Source of the DNA: Maylandia zebra
Lineage: Eukaryota; Chordata; Actinopteri; Cichliformes; Cichlidae
Assembly (NCBI RefSeq): GCF_041146795.1
Contig: NC_135172.1
Span: 13,134,137 to 13,198,136 of the forward strand
DNA: 64,000 bases
Direction: 5' to 3'
Shown here: positions 22,754 to 31,374 of the stretch, piece by piece
Numbering within the stretch: the stretch's first letter is position 1
Layout of the letters: each line of letters starts with the position of its first letter
The notes under the pieces: generated by a model
The model's database searches: none
The model's input: only the letters and a program-made list of their open reading frames with translations
Told to the model about the DNA's origin: nothing
Translations under genes and position numbers: made by a program

Positions 22754-22763
22754 AGAATCTGGC
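22754..22763 (+). other. Gypsy A self-priming primer-binding site
   Basis: AGAATCTGGC starts 2 bases after the LTR and is the reverse complement of LTR bases 22143-22152. No match to a tRNA 3' end (a TGG start directly after the LTR) is seen. This fits the self-priming mode known for Tf1/sushi retrotransposons. Confidence 0.6.
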
Positions 22764-22771
22764 CAGCAGTT

Positions 22772-23594
22772 ATGGACTCAGCAGACGCGGAACGGTCAGC
22801 CATTCAGAGGCAGGGGGCGATATTAGGAAGTCATGAACAATCTATTCAGTTCCTGTTAGCCCAGCAGCAGACTCTTAGAGATGGCCAAAGTAAAATACTG
22901 GAGTCCCTCCAGGCTCTACAAGCGGATATTTCTACTGCTGCTGGTTCCGCCTCGGGCCCCGCGGGCCAAGACTCCGGTACACCAGCTCCTCTGCCTCAAC
23001 CTGTTGCCGTTGCATCTCCACCTACATCAGCTTTCCGTGATGCTACGTCCCCGGAGCCCGAACCATTTTCAGGGGATCCAGGGAGTTGTAGCGGGTTTTT
23101 GCTTCAGGTCGACCTTGTTTTCGGTCGTTCTCCACGCACATTTATTGCGGATTCTAATAAGATATCTTAAAACCGGTTGGCCTGACGACGCTCTGCGTGG
23201 GGTGTTTTTCCGGGCATTGAACGAGGGTATGAAAGACCAGCTTGCCTCCCGTGATGAGCCAAAATCTTTTGAGGAACTGGCGTCCCTCTCCCTTCGCATT
23301 GACAACAGGTTGCGTGACAGGGAGAGGGACAGGAACTACAAATCCCAGCGCCGTTTACCGCGCTCGTTTCCGGGTACGTCACCGTCGCCGCCTCCGACTG
23401 TGGACTCGCATGAGTTTGTCGCCTCGGCTTACGTCACTAATCCCGAGCCGGAGCCTATGCAGATTGGCCGGTCACGGTTGACACCGGAGGAGAGGGAGCG
23501 GCGGCGTCGGGCTCATGCCTGTTTTTACTGTGGCTCGCTGGAACACTTGATTGCTGCATGCCCGAAGGAGGGAAAAGGTGTCGCCCGCCGGTAG
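22772..23594 (+). pseudogene. Gypsy A gag, internally deleted and frameshifted
   Basis: The start MDSADAERSAIQRQG is followed by a Gln-rich coiled region and PEPEPFSGDP, the usual start of a chromovirus capsid. At about 23160 the frame ends in a stop. The C-terminal half continues in another frame with ALNEGMKDQLASRDEP, an Arg-rich stretch, and a CCHC knuckle CFYCGSLEHLIAAC. The middle of the capsid expected between these blocks is absent, so a deletion with frameshift is inferred. The protein would have formed the retrotransposon particle and bound RNA; this copy cannot make it whole. Confidence 0.75.
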
Positions 23595-23944
23595 AATCGG
23601 GGATACGGGTGGGCGGTTCGAATTCTGGTCAGAAACCCCGTTTACAACTCCCTGTCACCTTGGAGATGCTACAGATTAGTCATTCGTGCACAGCCTTATT
23701 AGATTCTGGTTCTGAACAGAATTTAATCAGTCTCGATCTCGCTGAACGATTAGGCGTTCCGCTCGTGCGCCTTGAGCCGCCCATTCCAGTTAGAGCGATT
23801 AATAACCAGGTTTTCACTAAAATTTCTTTTCACACTGGTCCAGTGTCACTGTGCACTTCGGGGAATCATAGGGAGAAACTCACCTTTTTTGTCCTCGATT
23901 CACCTGATTCTCCGCTCACTTTGGGTTATACCTGGCTGTGCTTA
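23558..23944 (+). pseudogene. Gypsy A protease segment of pol, cut by Gypsy B
   Basis: Contains ALLDSGSEQNLIS, the DSG active-site motif of retroelement aspartic proteases, followed by a GYTWL block. The coding sequence is interrupted after the codons for W-L-C-L by Gypsy B. The frame resumes unchanged at 32496 once the 4-bp duplication is allowed for. Confidence 0.85.
23570..23615 (+). promoter_or_regulatory. Gypsy A gag-pol -1 frameshift signal
   Basis: The slippery heptamer G GGA AAA lies at 23570-23576 in the gag frame. A 5-base spacer and a hairpin follow: CGCCCGCC (23582-23589) pairs with GGTGGGCG (23608-23615), eight pairs including one G-U, with an 18-base loop. The protease ORF is in the -1 frame and overlaps the gag end. 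Confidence 0.65.
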
Positions 23945-24540
23945 TGTAACCAATACGTCTACTCACCAAAGAATGAGTGAAGCAATATGGATAACAGCAG
24001 AGGACAATTTATTTAGGGTCTGATGGCAATTTACCATCGGTATCCAACACTTTAAAGGATTGATGGACTGGAGCACATCTGTCCTTAACATACCCTCTTA
24101 AACATCAGCTTGACACTGATATATCAAAGGAAACTTAACCGACTTTAAGTGCAAATGTTTCAACCTGAACAACTTAAACTTCTCTGGGATACAATGTAAA
24201 CAAAGACAAGAAGAAGAAAAATATTTCCATCAATAGTCACTTTTCCTAACCAGGAGACAAGTGAATATATTATGTAAAGAGTCCTTTTCCTCAGTCCTGG
24301 GGTTGTAACACCACAACCTCCTCAGTCCGTAATCAAAGAGTGTCTATTTGACAATAACCAAAATGTCTTTGGATAGTCTTTGTGAATGAAAACAAAACAA
24401 AAAAAACAAATGGTATTAGCTGGCCAGCAAAATAAAGAGAGTGTATGGCACTGAGTGCGGATGTGTGTGAGTACTTCGGTCCAAATAATCAAGGTCCGGA
24501 TGGATGAAGGGATGGCGGCCGCTGTCCTTTAATGGCACCA

Positions 24541-24604
24541 GTAAGGCAGCACAGTAGTAAGGCAGCACAGCAGCGAGGCAGCACAGCAGTAAGGCAGCAC
24601 AGCA
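24541..24604. repeat. Four tandem 16-bp units in the Gypsy B LTR
   Basis: Units of the type GTAAGGCAGCACAGCA, with alternating GTA and GCG starts. The same array is in the other LTR near 31974-32037. Confidence 0.85.
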
Positions 24605-24613
24605 GCGAAGCGT

Positions 24614-25024
24614 CTGGCAGGAGAACGAACAATAGTCCTTTTCAAGGCTACTGCAGAAGGCGATATTCCCCGCTAGCTCACCCCAGCTTGCTCTCTGGCA
24701 CAGCTACAAGCCACGTGAGCTCATAGCCCTATAGTGACATACGAACTTGGCTACCAACGTCCGCTTAGCATGGCGGCTAATTGTCGAGCTTGCTAGCTTA
24801 GCCTCGATTAGCGATTAGCACCTTAATAACCATTACTACACATCACATCATAGCAAACACATGATAACACATGGAATAGTATAATATACATACGAAACAG
24901 ATTTTTACCTGGCAGGAGAACGAACAATAGTCCTTTTCAAGGCTACTGCAGAAGGCGATATTCCCCGCTAGCTCACCCCAGCTTGCTCTCTGGCACAGCT
25001 ACAAGCCACGTGAGCTCATAGCCC
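24614..25024. repeat. 116-bp direct repeat pair inside the Gypsy B LTR
   Basis: 24614-24729 and 24909-25024 are identical in length and, as far as I can read, in sequence (start CTGGCAGGAGAACGAAC, end GAGCTCATAGCCC). The same pair is present in the other LTR, so it predates insertion. Confidence 0.9.
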
Positions 25025-25059
25025 CTCCCACTAGATAACCAAATTAACACTGGGTTACA

Positions 25060-25071
25060 TCCACCCCTGCT
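25060..25071 (-). other. Gypsy B polypurine tract
   Basis: AGCAGGGGTGGA on the element strand directly precedes the 3' LTR and directly abuts the pol stop codon. It should prime plus-strand synthesis. Confidence 0.7.
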
Positions 25072-28000
25072 TAAAGTGTGACGTCCCCGTCACTATCACC
25101 CGACAGAGATTGCACTAACCCAGCAATCTGTTGTTGTAATGACAGGAAAAAGTTATTGAGCAATGCAAGTGTCATCGGCACATTGGAACTGTGATGCTTA
25201 CAATCGACTTTGTAGCCGACCTGATAGTCACTGAGATAAGCCGGTGGCACTCTCCTCCTTTGTGGCCTACCACATGTTGGGGCTGGGCTGAGCACCTCCT
25301 CATCGTTTGCTGTCTCCGATCCTGTCAGATCTACAATGAATTCAGGTGCCCCAGGATTCAGAGGATACTGTGGCTGGGACGCCTCCTGTTCTCCCAGAAC
25401 ATCCCTTTGATCCGCCAACAAGTCATTGTCAGGAAATTGGCTGGATGTAAAGTTTATTTCCTCGTCTTGCCCAAACTCCTCCTCCAGCCGAGTTTCTTCT
25501 GTGTTGCTCCCTGCATCCACTCTCATGAGAGGTTGAACCGAACTGGTTAGCACATCCTGACTGTCACATTGCAGGTTAACCGGTAGGAACCCACAGGGAA
25601 GAAGCATGTCACGATGCAGAACTCGCTCTCTGCCCTCTGCATCCTCTGGCCTAATCACATAAACCGGGATAGACTCATCCGTCTGCTTAACAACGATGTG
25701 CACAATAGGCTCCCACTTATCAGAGATTTTGTGTTTCTTTCTTAGGCTCAGATTCCTTACCAGGACTCTGTCACCCACTTCCAATGGAAGGGCAGTAACC
25801 TTAGCATCCCAGCGTCTTTTGTTCAACAATTGTCTCTTCTCAGCATTTCTTGAGGCTAGGTCGTATGCATACTTCAGCCTACTCTTTAGTTCTCGTACAT
25901 ACTGAATATGTGTTCTGGTGCTGTGGCCACGTGGACTATGTCCAAAACAGAGATCAATCGGAAGGCGTGGCTCTCTACCAAACATCAGAAGGAAGGGCGC
26001 TTCTCCAGTTGCGTCATGTTTTGTACAGTTATAAGCATGTACAAGGGGGCGAACATACTTCCTCCACTCCTCTTTTTTCTTATCCTCCAGAGTTCCGAGG
26101 AGGTCCAACAGAGTCCTGTTGAATCTTTCCACTGGATTTCCACGTGGATGGTAGGGTGTCGTACGGGACTTTGTAATCCCTGCTAGTTTACAAAGCTCTG
26201 CCACTATTTCAGATTCAAAACAAGCACCTTGATCACTATGGATTCTGCGAGGAAACCCGTAGTGACTGATGAAGTTCTCCCATAACACTGTGGACACCGT
26301 TTTCGCTGTCTGATCTCTCGTGGGATATGCCTGTGCATATTTTGTAAAATGATCAGTTAGTACTAGGATGTTCCTGGTGTCTCTCGAATCGGGTTCTATT
26401 GTCAGAAAATCTATGCACACTAACTCGAGGGGACCACTGACTTTGATGTTGACAAGTTTAGAGGCTTTCTGCACTCGTGCCTTTCGTTTCACACACCTCT
26501 CACATGTTTTACACTTGTTCTCAATGTAGCTAGCCATTTTTGGCCAGTAAAACCTCGCTCTAGCCAGTTCTAAGGTTCTCTCAATACCCATGTGACCTGT
26601 CTCGTCATGAACACCTTGGAAAGCTCTCTCTCGATGGCTATTAGGGATGACAAGTTGATGGAAGGCCTTCCCCTTTTGATCAAAAACTCTACGGTATAGC
26701 ACCCCATCAACTAGAAGTAACTTTGATTTCTCCCGTAAAAACAGAACCACCTCAGGTTCCTCAGACTTTCTGTCAAAAGTCTCATCCCCAGTCTCTAAAA
26801 TGCCTATGATGCGGGCTAAAGAGCTGTCATTTCTCTGTAACTGATACCAGTCCACCATAGACATTCCCGGTAGGGCTGACTGGCCAGGTAGGGGGACCGG
26901 ATCCTCAAGGTCATCAGGAACCGCACTGTCATTGCACAAGAGTGTTTCCACGGCAGGGATTACAGTGTCGACTGTCTGTGTGCCTTCACCTAAGATCGTG
27001 TTGACATTGACACTATGACGCTTACACACAGTACTCATTGCCTCCCCATCGAGAACTTTAAACTCCTCAGGGGACAAACTAGCACAGTCCAGCATGCTGG
27101 AGATTCTTCTGTCTGTCTCCAGGGACTCCTCGTCCTCCTCTGAGGGTCCATGAGGCCTCCTAGAGAGCCCGTCAGCATCAGTGTTATGTTGGCCAGATTT
27201 GTAGTGTATGTCAAAGTTGTAAATCGACAGAGAAGCAAGCCATCTGTGACTTGCAGCATCAAGCTTCGCACTGGTCAACACATACGTCAAAGGGTTGTTA
27301 TCAGTCAGCACCTTGAAATTAGCCCCATACAAATAATCATGGAACTTCTCACTTACTGCCCACTTGAGGGCGAGAAATTCTAATTTATGTACAGGGTAAT
27401 TCTTTTCGCTTTTGGAGAGGCCACGACTAGCATAAGCTACTACTCGAGTCTGGCCGTCTTGAACCTGATACAACGCTGCTCCCAGGCCTGACATACTGGC
27501 ATCTGTGTGTACTACGTACGGGAGCTGCCAGTTGGCGAAAGCCAGAACAGGTGCTGAAATCAGTTTTTCAACGATAAGGTCAAAAGCAGCCTGGCAGGCA
27601 GGGGTCCATTTTGCCCCAAGTGAGGGTGACTTTGTTCGTGGCCAATGTTTTTGGCCTTTATGCCTGGGGGCTAGTTCTCCCTTTAACAAGTCATTGAGAG
27701 GCCTGACAATGCAAGAATAATCCCTCACAAACCGCCTGTAATACCCCGTGAAACCTAGGAATGACCGAAGCTCTTTGGCAGTTTGTGGGCATGGCCAGTC
27801 TTTCACAGCAGTAATTTTGTCTGGGTCAGGCTGGATCCCCTGGGCAGATATTACATGCCCCAGATATTTCACGGAGGTTTGGAAGAACTTGCATTTAGAA
27901 GGGGATAACTTCAGACCAAACTCAGCAATGCGCTTAAGGACCTTCATCACCCGCTCTTCATGCTCTTCCAGTGAGTTGGAGAAGATTATGAGGTCATCTA

Positions 28001-29579
28001 GAAATGCAACAACCTCCTGGAGGTTAATTCCCTCCATCACTTTCTCCATTGTCCGTTGAAACGTGGCAGGGGAGTTAGTCAAGCCTTGAGGCATCCTCCG
28101 AAATTGCCATGTTCCAAACGGCGTTGTAAATGCTGTCTTGGGTCGATCACATGGCTCAACTTCAAGTTGATAGTACCCGCTCTTGAGATCTAAAACAGTG
28201 AACCATTTTGAACCAGAGAGCAGAGTGAACGTCTCCTCTATACGAGGCAATGGGTATGCGTCCTTTTTGGTGAGGTTGTTTAGTCTCCGGTAATCTACAA
28301 CCATTCGCAGTTCCCCATTCTTTTTCCTTACAAGCACTACTGGAGAGGCATAGGGGCTATGTGACTCCTCTATAATGCCTGTTGCCAAAAGGTCTTGGAG
28401 GTGTCTTTTCAAATCATTGAAATCAGCGGGCGAAACACGTCTTGTCCACTCTTTGAATGGGACATGAGGTTCTAACTCAATGCGGTGACTGACCCCCGTC
28501 ACACTACCAACGTCAAGATCATGTTTCGAGAAAGCATCTGATGCTTCTTTGACAATTCTAGCCTGTATGTGCTCTTTGAATTGTGGTGATATCGGGCTGT
28601 CCACAAAATCAAGGCCAAGAAGCACGGCAGATTGGTTACTGTCCTCGCTATGAGAAGCTAGCAGGGACTGTGCCTGCAGAGGAGCATCTTCGGGCTGGGG
28701 GTTCAGATCAGGGAGTGCAACAGGAACCGCCCAATCAATGGGGGAGCACTCAGCAATAGCTGTTCCAGGATACAGTGTGATGCCCCGCCGAGAGGCATTT
28801 TTGACCGCAACTTTAAACTTACAGTGAGACATAGGTTTTACATCAACTATCTGGTCATAGATGATAAACCCCCCTGGTGTAGGTGTGTCCTCCGAGCTAC
28901 ACACAAGAGCCTGAAATTTATCGCTCCCAGGTTTAGTGTGGCAGATGGCTTTCAAAGTATACACCTCACCTGGTTTCAAATGCACCGGTACCTTGCTGGA
29001 GAGTGCAACACGGAGGGCTTTGACCTCGTCTGCTTGGGGGTCAGCCTGCTTGAAACATTTGGTATATGCCATGACCCAGTTAGTGTCAATGGGTAGAGTC
29101 TGCAGAAACTTTGCTCCACCCTTTTTTTGACAGTCTTGTAGCATGGGACCTAACACATTTGTGCCCACAAGAAGAGAAAACTTATCATTGTACGATTGAT
29201 CTGGACTAACTAATGCTAAGATGTTGAAACACTTGTCTGTGCCACAAGCACTTTCAGGGAACTGAACTTTAGCCTCAATGTACCCCACATATGGTACCTT
29301 TTGTCCAGCCGCACCTTCGATGTCCAGTACCTCTTTTATAGAGAGCAGTTCTCTATGAGAAAGATAGCGAGAATAGAATGACTCTGATATTATTGACACT
29401 TGGGACCCGGTGTCAATTAAACACCGACACGGAACTTGATCTAACCATGCTAAACCATCACAAGGCTCCCCAATTAGACCCTGAGGAAACTGGGGAGGCA
29501 CCGTTGGAGCTGGGGCTTCGTACATGCACTGGCTTGAAGGCTTGGAACTGCTCTGACCATCAGCTCCTGCTCGTTCCAC
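25071..29579 (-). CDS. Gypsy B pol: protease, RT, RNase H, integrase
   Basis: One uninterrupted frame of 1502 codons counted from a GTG at 29579. It is really translated by frameshift from gag, since the frame stays open back through the slippery site at 29603. Protease has LIDTGSQVSII (about residues 54-64). RT has LRMVVDYRRLN, LDLKSGYYQL and the catalytic AFLDDLIIF (about residue 526, FLDD variant). RNase H has VHTDASMSGLG (about 695). Integrase has a His/Cys zinc region ending CKTCERC, then Asp in CIDFLT (about 1057), Asp in IHSDQGA (about 1116) and Glu in NPVERFN (about 1150). The long C-terminal tail lacks a chromodomain. It copies and integrates the element; all catalytic residues are present. 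Confidence 0.92.
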   Translation of the reverse strand: MERAGADGQSSSKPSSQCMYEAPAPTVPPQFPQGLIGEPCDGLAWLDQVPCRCLIDTGSQVSIISESFYSRYLSHRELLSIKEVLDIEGAAGQKVPYVGYIEAKVQFPESACGTDKCFNILALVSPDQSYNDKFSLLVGTNVLGPMLQDCQKKGGAKFLQTLPIDTNWVMAYTKCFKQADPQADEVKALRVALSSKVPVHLKPGEVYTLKAICHTKPGSDKFQALVCSSEDTPTPGGFIIYDQIVDVKPMSHCKFKVAVKNASRRGITLYPGTAIAECSPIDWAVPVALPDLNPQPEDAPLQAQSLLASHSEDSNQSAVLLGLDFVDSPISPQFKEHIQARIVKEASDAFSKHDLDVGSVTGVSHRIELEPHVPFKEWTRRVSPADFNDLKRHLQDLLATGIIEESHSPYASPVVLVRKKNGELRMVVDYRRLNNLTKKDAYPLPRIEETFTLLSGSKWFTVLDLKSGYYQLEVEPCDRPKTAFTTPFGTWQFRRMPQGLTNSPATFQRTMEKVMEGINLQEVVAFLDDLIIFSNSLEEHEERVMKVLKRIAEFGLKLSPSKCKFFQTSVKYLGHVISAQGIQPDPDKITAVKDWPCPQTAKELRSFLGFTGYYRRFVRDYSCIVRPLNDLLKGELAPRHKGQKHWPRTKSPSLGAKWTPACQAAFDLIVEKLISAPVLAFANWQLPYVVHTDASMSGLGAALYQVQDGQTRVVAYASRGLSKSEKNYPVHKLEFLALKWAVSEKFHDYLYGANFKVLTDNNPLTYVLTSAKLDAASHRWLASLSIYNFDIHYKSGQHNTDADGLSRRPHGPSEEDEESLETDRRISSMLDCASLSPEEFKVLDGEAMSTVCKRHSVNVNTILGEGTQTVDTVIPAVETLLCNDSAVPDDLEDPVPLPGQSALPGMSMVDWYQLQRNDSSLARIIGILETGDETFDRKSEEPEVVLFLREKSKLLLVDGVLYRRVFDQKGKAFHQLVIPNSHRERAFQGVHDETGHMGIERTLELARARFYWPKMASYIENKCKTCERCVKRKARVQKASKLVNIKVSGPLELVCIDFLTIEPDSRDTRNILVLTDHFTKYAQAYPTRDQTAKTVSTVLWENFISHYGFPRRIHSDQGACFESEIVAELCKLAGITKSRTTPYHPRGNPVERFNRTLLDLLGTLEDKKKEEWRKYVRPLVHAYNCTKHDATGEAPFLLMFGREPRLPIDLCFGHSPRGHSTRTHIQYVRELKSRLKYAYDLASRNAEKRQLLNKRRWDAKVTALPLEVGDRVLVRNLSLRKKHKISDKWEPIVHIVVKQTDESIPVYVIRPEDAEGRERVLHRDMLLPCGFLPVNLQCDSQDVLTSSVQPLMRVDAGSNTEETRLEEEFGQDEEINFTSSQFPDNDLLADQRDVLGEQEASQPQYPLNPGAPEFIVDLTGSETANDEEVLSPAPTCGRPQRRRVPPAYLSDYQVGYKVDCKHHSSNVPMTLALLNNFFLSLQQQIAGLVQSLSGDSDGDVTL

Positions 29580-29603
29580 AGCAGGAGCTCCTACTGGTTT
29601 AAA
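29562..29603 (-). promoter_or_regulatory. Gypsy B gag-pol -1 frameshift signal (U UUA AAC plus hairpin)
   Basis: The heptamer T TTA AAC lies in the gag frame at 29603-29597, two codons before the gag stop (CAG TAG). A 7-base spacer is followed by a perfect 10-bp stem: AGCTCCTGCT (29589-29580), an 8-base loop, and AGCAGGAGCT (29571-29562). Pol is in the -1 frame and open through the site. All three parts of a standard -1 signal are present at normal spacing. Confidence 0.88.
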
Positions 29604-31288
29604 AGCAAGTTGGACTGTGGACTATTCTGTCGCTGAGCCATTGAACACTGGCTTTGCCCAGCACTGTGCCTCTCACACAATTTCTTTTGCACTAATATGG
29701 CATTGGTTGGGTTTGAACATTGTGGCAACATATGTGAATCCTCCCCACAATTATAGCAAAATTTCCCAACCCTTTTATGATCACCAGGTAGCCTAGCAGG
29801 AGTTGGTGGAGCTGGATTGTGGATTTTGGTTCTGTGCGATAGCTTCTGCCTAGTTTTATCACTTTTGGGACACTGAGAATTTGCTGCAGATGAGCTGTTC
29901 ATTAGCTCTGCTTCTAGCTGCCTGATTCTTTCCTCCAGTTGCTCTCTGGTACAAGCATCCAGCGCTGTGGGAGGTGTGCCAGAATGCCTGCCGTCATCTG
30001 TGGCTACGAGTGTTCGAGCCTGCACTTTAGTTGAGGTGCCGCTCATGTAACGTCTCCTGCGCATTTCTTTTAACTGACTCTCTTTCTCATGCGTTCTGAT
30101 TTTAAAAAGCAGCTCTGAGAAAGTGGGAATAACATGATGTGCAGATCCCACTATTTCTTTTAGATGCAGAGTGGCAATTAGAGAGTCATCCCAGCAACCT
30201 CTGAGGAACTGCTTTAGTAGCTGAACATCAAAATCACTTCTAGGTATGCCATTACCGTCAACTACCTCCTGCAGCAACGTCTGGAGTCGGCGCAAGTAAT
30301 CAGATGCCTTTTCTCCACTATTCTGATGAGTCTCTAGGTACTGGATATACAGCTCTTCACCTCCAGTGACATTGCCATAAGCCTTGTCAAGCTCATCGAG
30401 ATAGTCTTTTGGTGATGCTTGAGACCCAATAGAAAGGGCCACATTCAAAGCAGGGCTAGCCAAGCTATCGAGGAAAACACGGCGCTGCTGCCCTTCGGAA
30501 AGGGTAGAGTCATTTAGTACCTGTTTAGCTCTAAGTCGCCATACCCTGTACTCTACCTCATTAGGGGGTTTTGGAGAGTTTCCTGAAAATGAGCGGAGCT
30601 CAAAACCAGAGGGAGTGTGCATGGGCGAGTCATGTTTTACAATGTGCTCCACAATGACTCTCTGAACCTCCGCTGGCAAAGGATCAACAAGCAGGGAGTC
30701 CGCATCAAGTGCCTGTTTAGCCTTGGGCACATGGCCATCATCACAGGCGGCAGTTGACCTGGGACCTGGTGTGGACTGAGTTTTAACTCCCAAGGCAGGA
30801 GTTGAGGTAGCTAACCCCTTATATGTATCATTTTTCCCACACATGTGGCTCACTGCAGCCTGATTTAAAGTCATGGGGCTCACATTATATGCTAATGCCA
30901 GTTCGTTTACTTGTTCTCTGAAACTAGCAGTCACATCATCAATTGCTCGAGCGAGGGGGACCACATCATGCGCCAGGTGAAAACTGTCAGGTCCCTGAGG
31001 ACAGTACTCATCTATCTGAATAACCTCCCAACACTCCCCATCTGCTGAATGTTCTCCATCTAAGAGCATTGGGGTAATGCACTCCATGAACTGACACAAA
31101 ATAGTGTCAGGGAGACTATCTATTCGTTGAATTTTGACAACGTGATCCAGCAAAGCGAATGCTCTTTGCACCTCTTGTAGTTTAATCCCGGCTTTAGCCC
31201 CTTTTAACAAAACAGTGTACTCTGGATCAAAACCATACCTGTCACAAAACTCCATTGTCTCTCTCTGCAAAGCAGTAGATGAATTCAC
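29591..31288 (-). CDS. Gypsy B gag, PNMA-like
   Basis: Open frame of 565 codons beginning MNSSTALQRETMEFCDRYG. The N-terminal 100 residues and the capsid region (EVEYRVWRLRAKQVLND ... YLDELDKAYGNVTGGEELY ... FLRGCWDDSLIATL) have the arrangement of paraneoplastic Ma-antigen (PNMA) proteins. Those are known to derive from a Gypsy gag, and this element belongs to or near that lineage (from memory). A CCHC knuckle CYNCGEDSHMLPQC lies near the C-terminus. A basic stretch RRRRYMSG follows the capsid. It forms the particle and packages RNA; the stop at 29591 is bypassed by frameshifting to make pol. No break was seen. Confidence 0.88.
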   Translation of the reverse strand: MNSSTALQRETMEFCDRYGFDPEYTVLLKGAKAGIKLQEVQRAFALLDHVVKIQRIDSLPDTILCQFMECITPMLLDGEHSADGECWEVIQIDEYCPQGPDSFHLAHDVVPLARAIDDVTASFREQVNELALAYNVSPMTLNQAAVSHMCGKNDTYKGLATSTPALGVKTQSTPGPRSTAACDDGHVPKAKQALDADSLLVDPLPAEVQRVIVEHIVKHDSPMHTPSGFELRSFSGNSPKPPNEVEYRVWRLRAKQVLNDSTLSEGQQRRVFLDSLASPALNVALSIGSQASPKDYLDELDKAYGNVTGGEELYIQYLETHQNSGEKASDYLRRLQTLLQEVVDGNGIPRSDFDVQLLKQFLRGCWDDSLIATLHLKEIVGSAHHVIPTFSELLFKIRTHEKESQLKEMRRRRYMSGTSTKVQARTLVATDDGRHSGTPPTALDACTREQLEERIRQLEAELMNSSSAANSQCPKSDKTRQKLSHRTKIHNPAPPTPARLPGDHKRVGKFCYNCGEDSHMLPQCSNPTNAILVQKKLCERHSAGQSQCSMAQRQNSPQSNLLLNQ

Positions 31289-31334
31289 AGATGTCTGAGC
31301 ATGTGCTTCAGGATAAAGTTAGTGATGCGCTCCA

Positions 31335-31352
31335 GTCCCTGTTCGGGCGCCA
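31335..31352 (-). other. Gypsy B primer-binding site, lysine tRNA
   Basis: On the element strand the 18 bases TGGCGCCCGAACAGGGAC are the classic site complementary to the 3' end of tRNA-Lys(UUU). The site begins 22 bases after the LTR end, farther than the usual 0-8 bases. Confidence 0.85.
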
Positions 31353-31374
31353 ATTTTTTCCTACTACTCTTAGT

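Larger units (their letters stand above)
23945..25059 (-). repeat. Gypsy B 3' LTR
   Basis: 1115 bp, near-identical to 31375-32491. It includes four 16-bp tandem units and a pair of 116-bp direct repeats. Confidence 0.93.
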
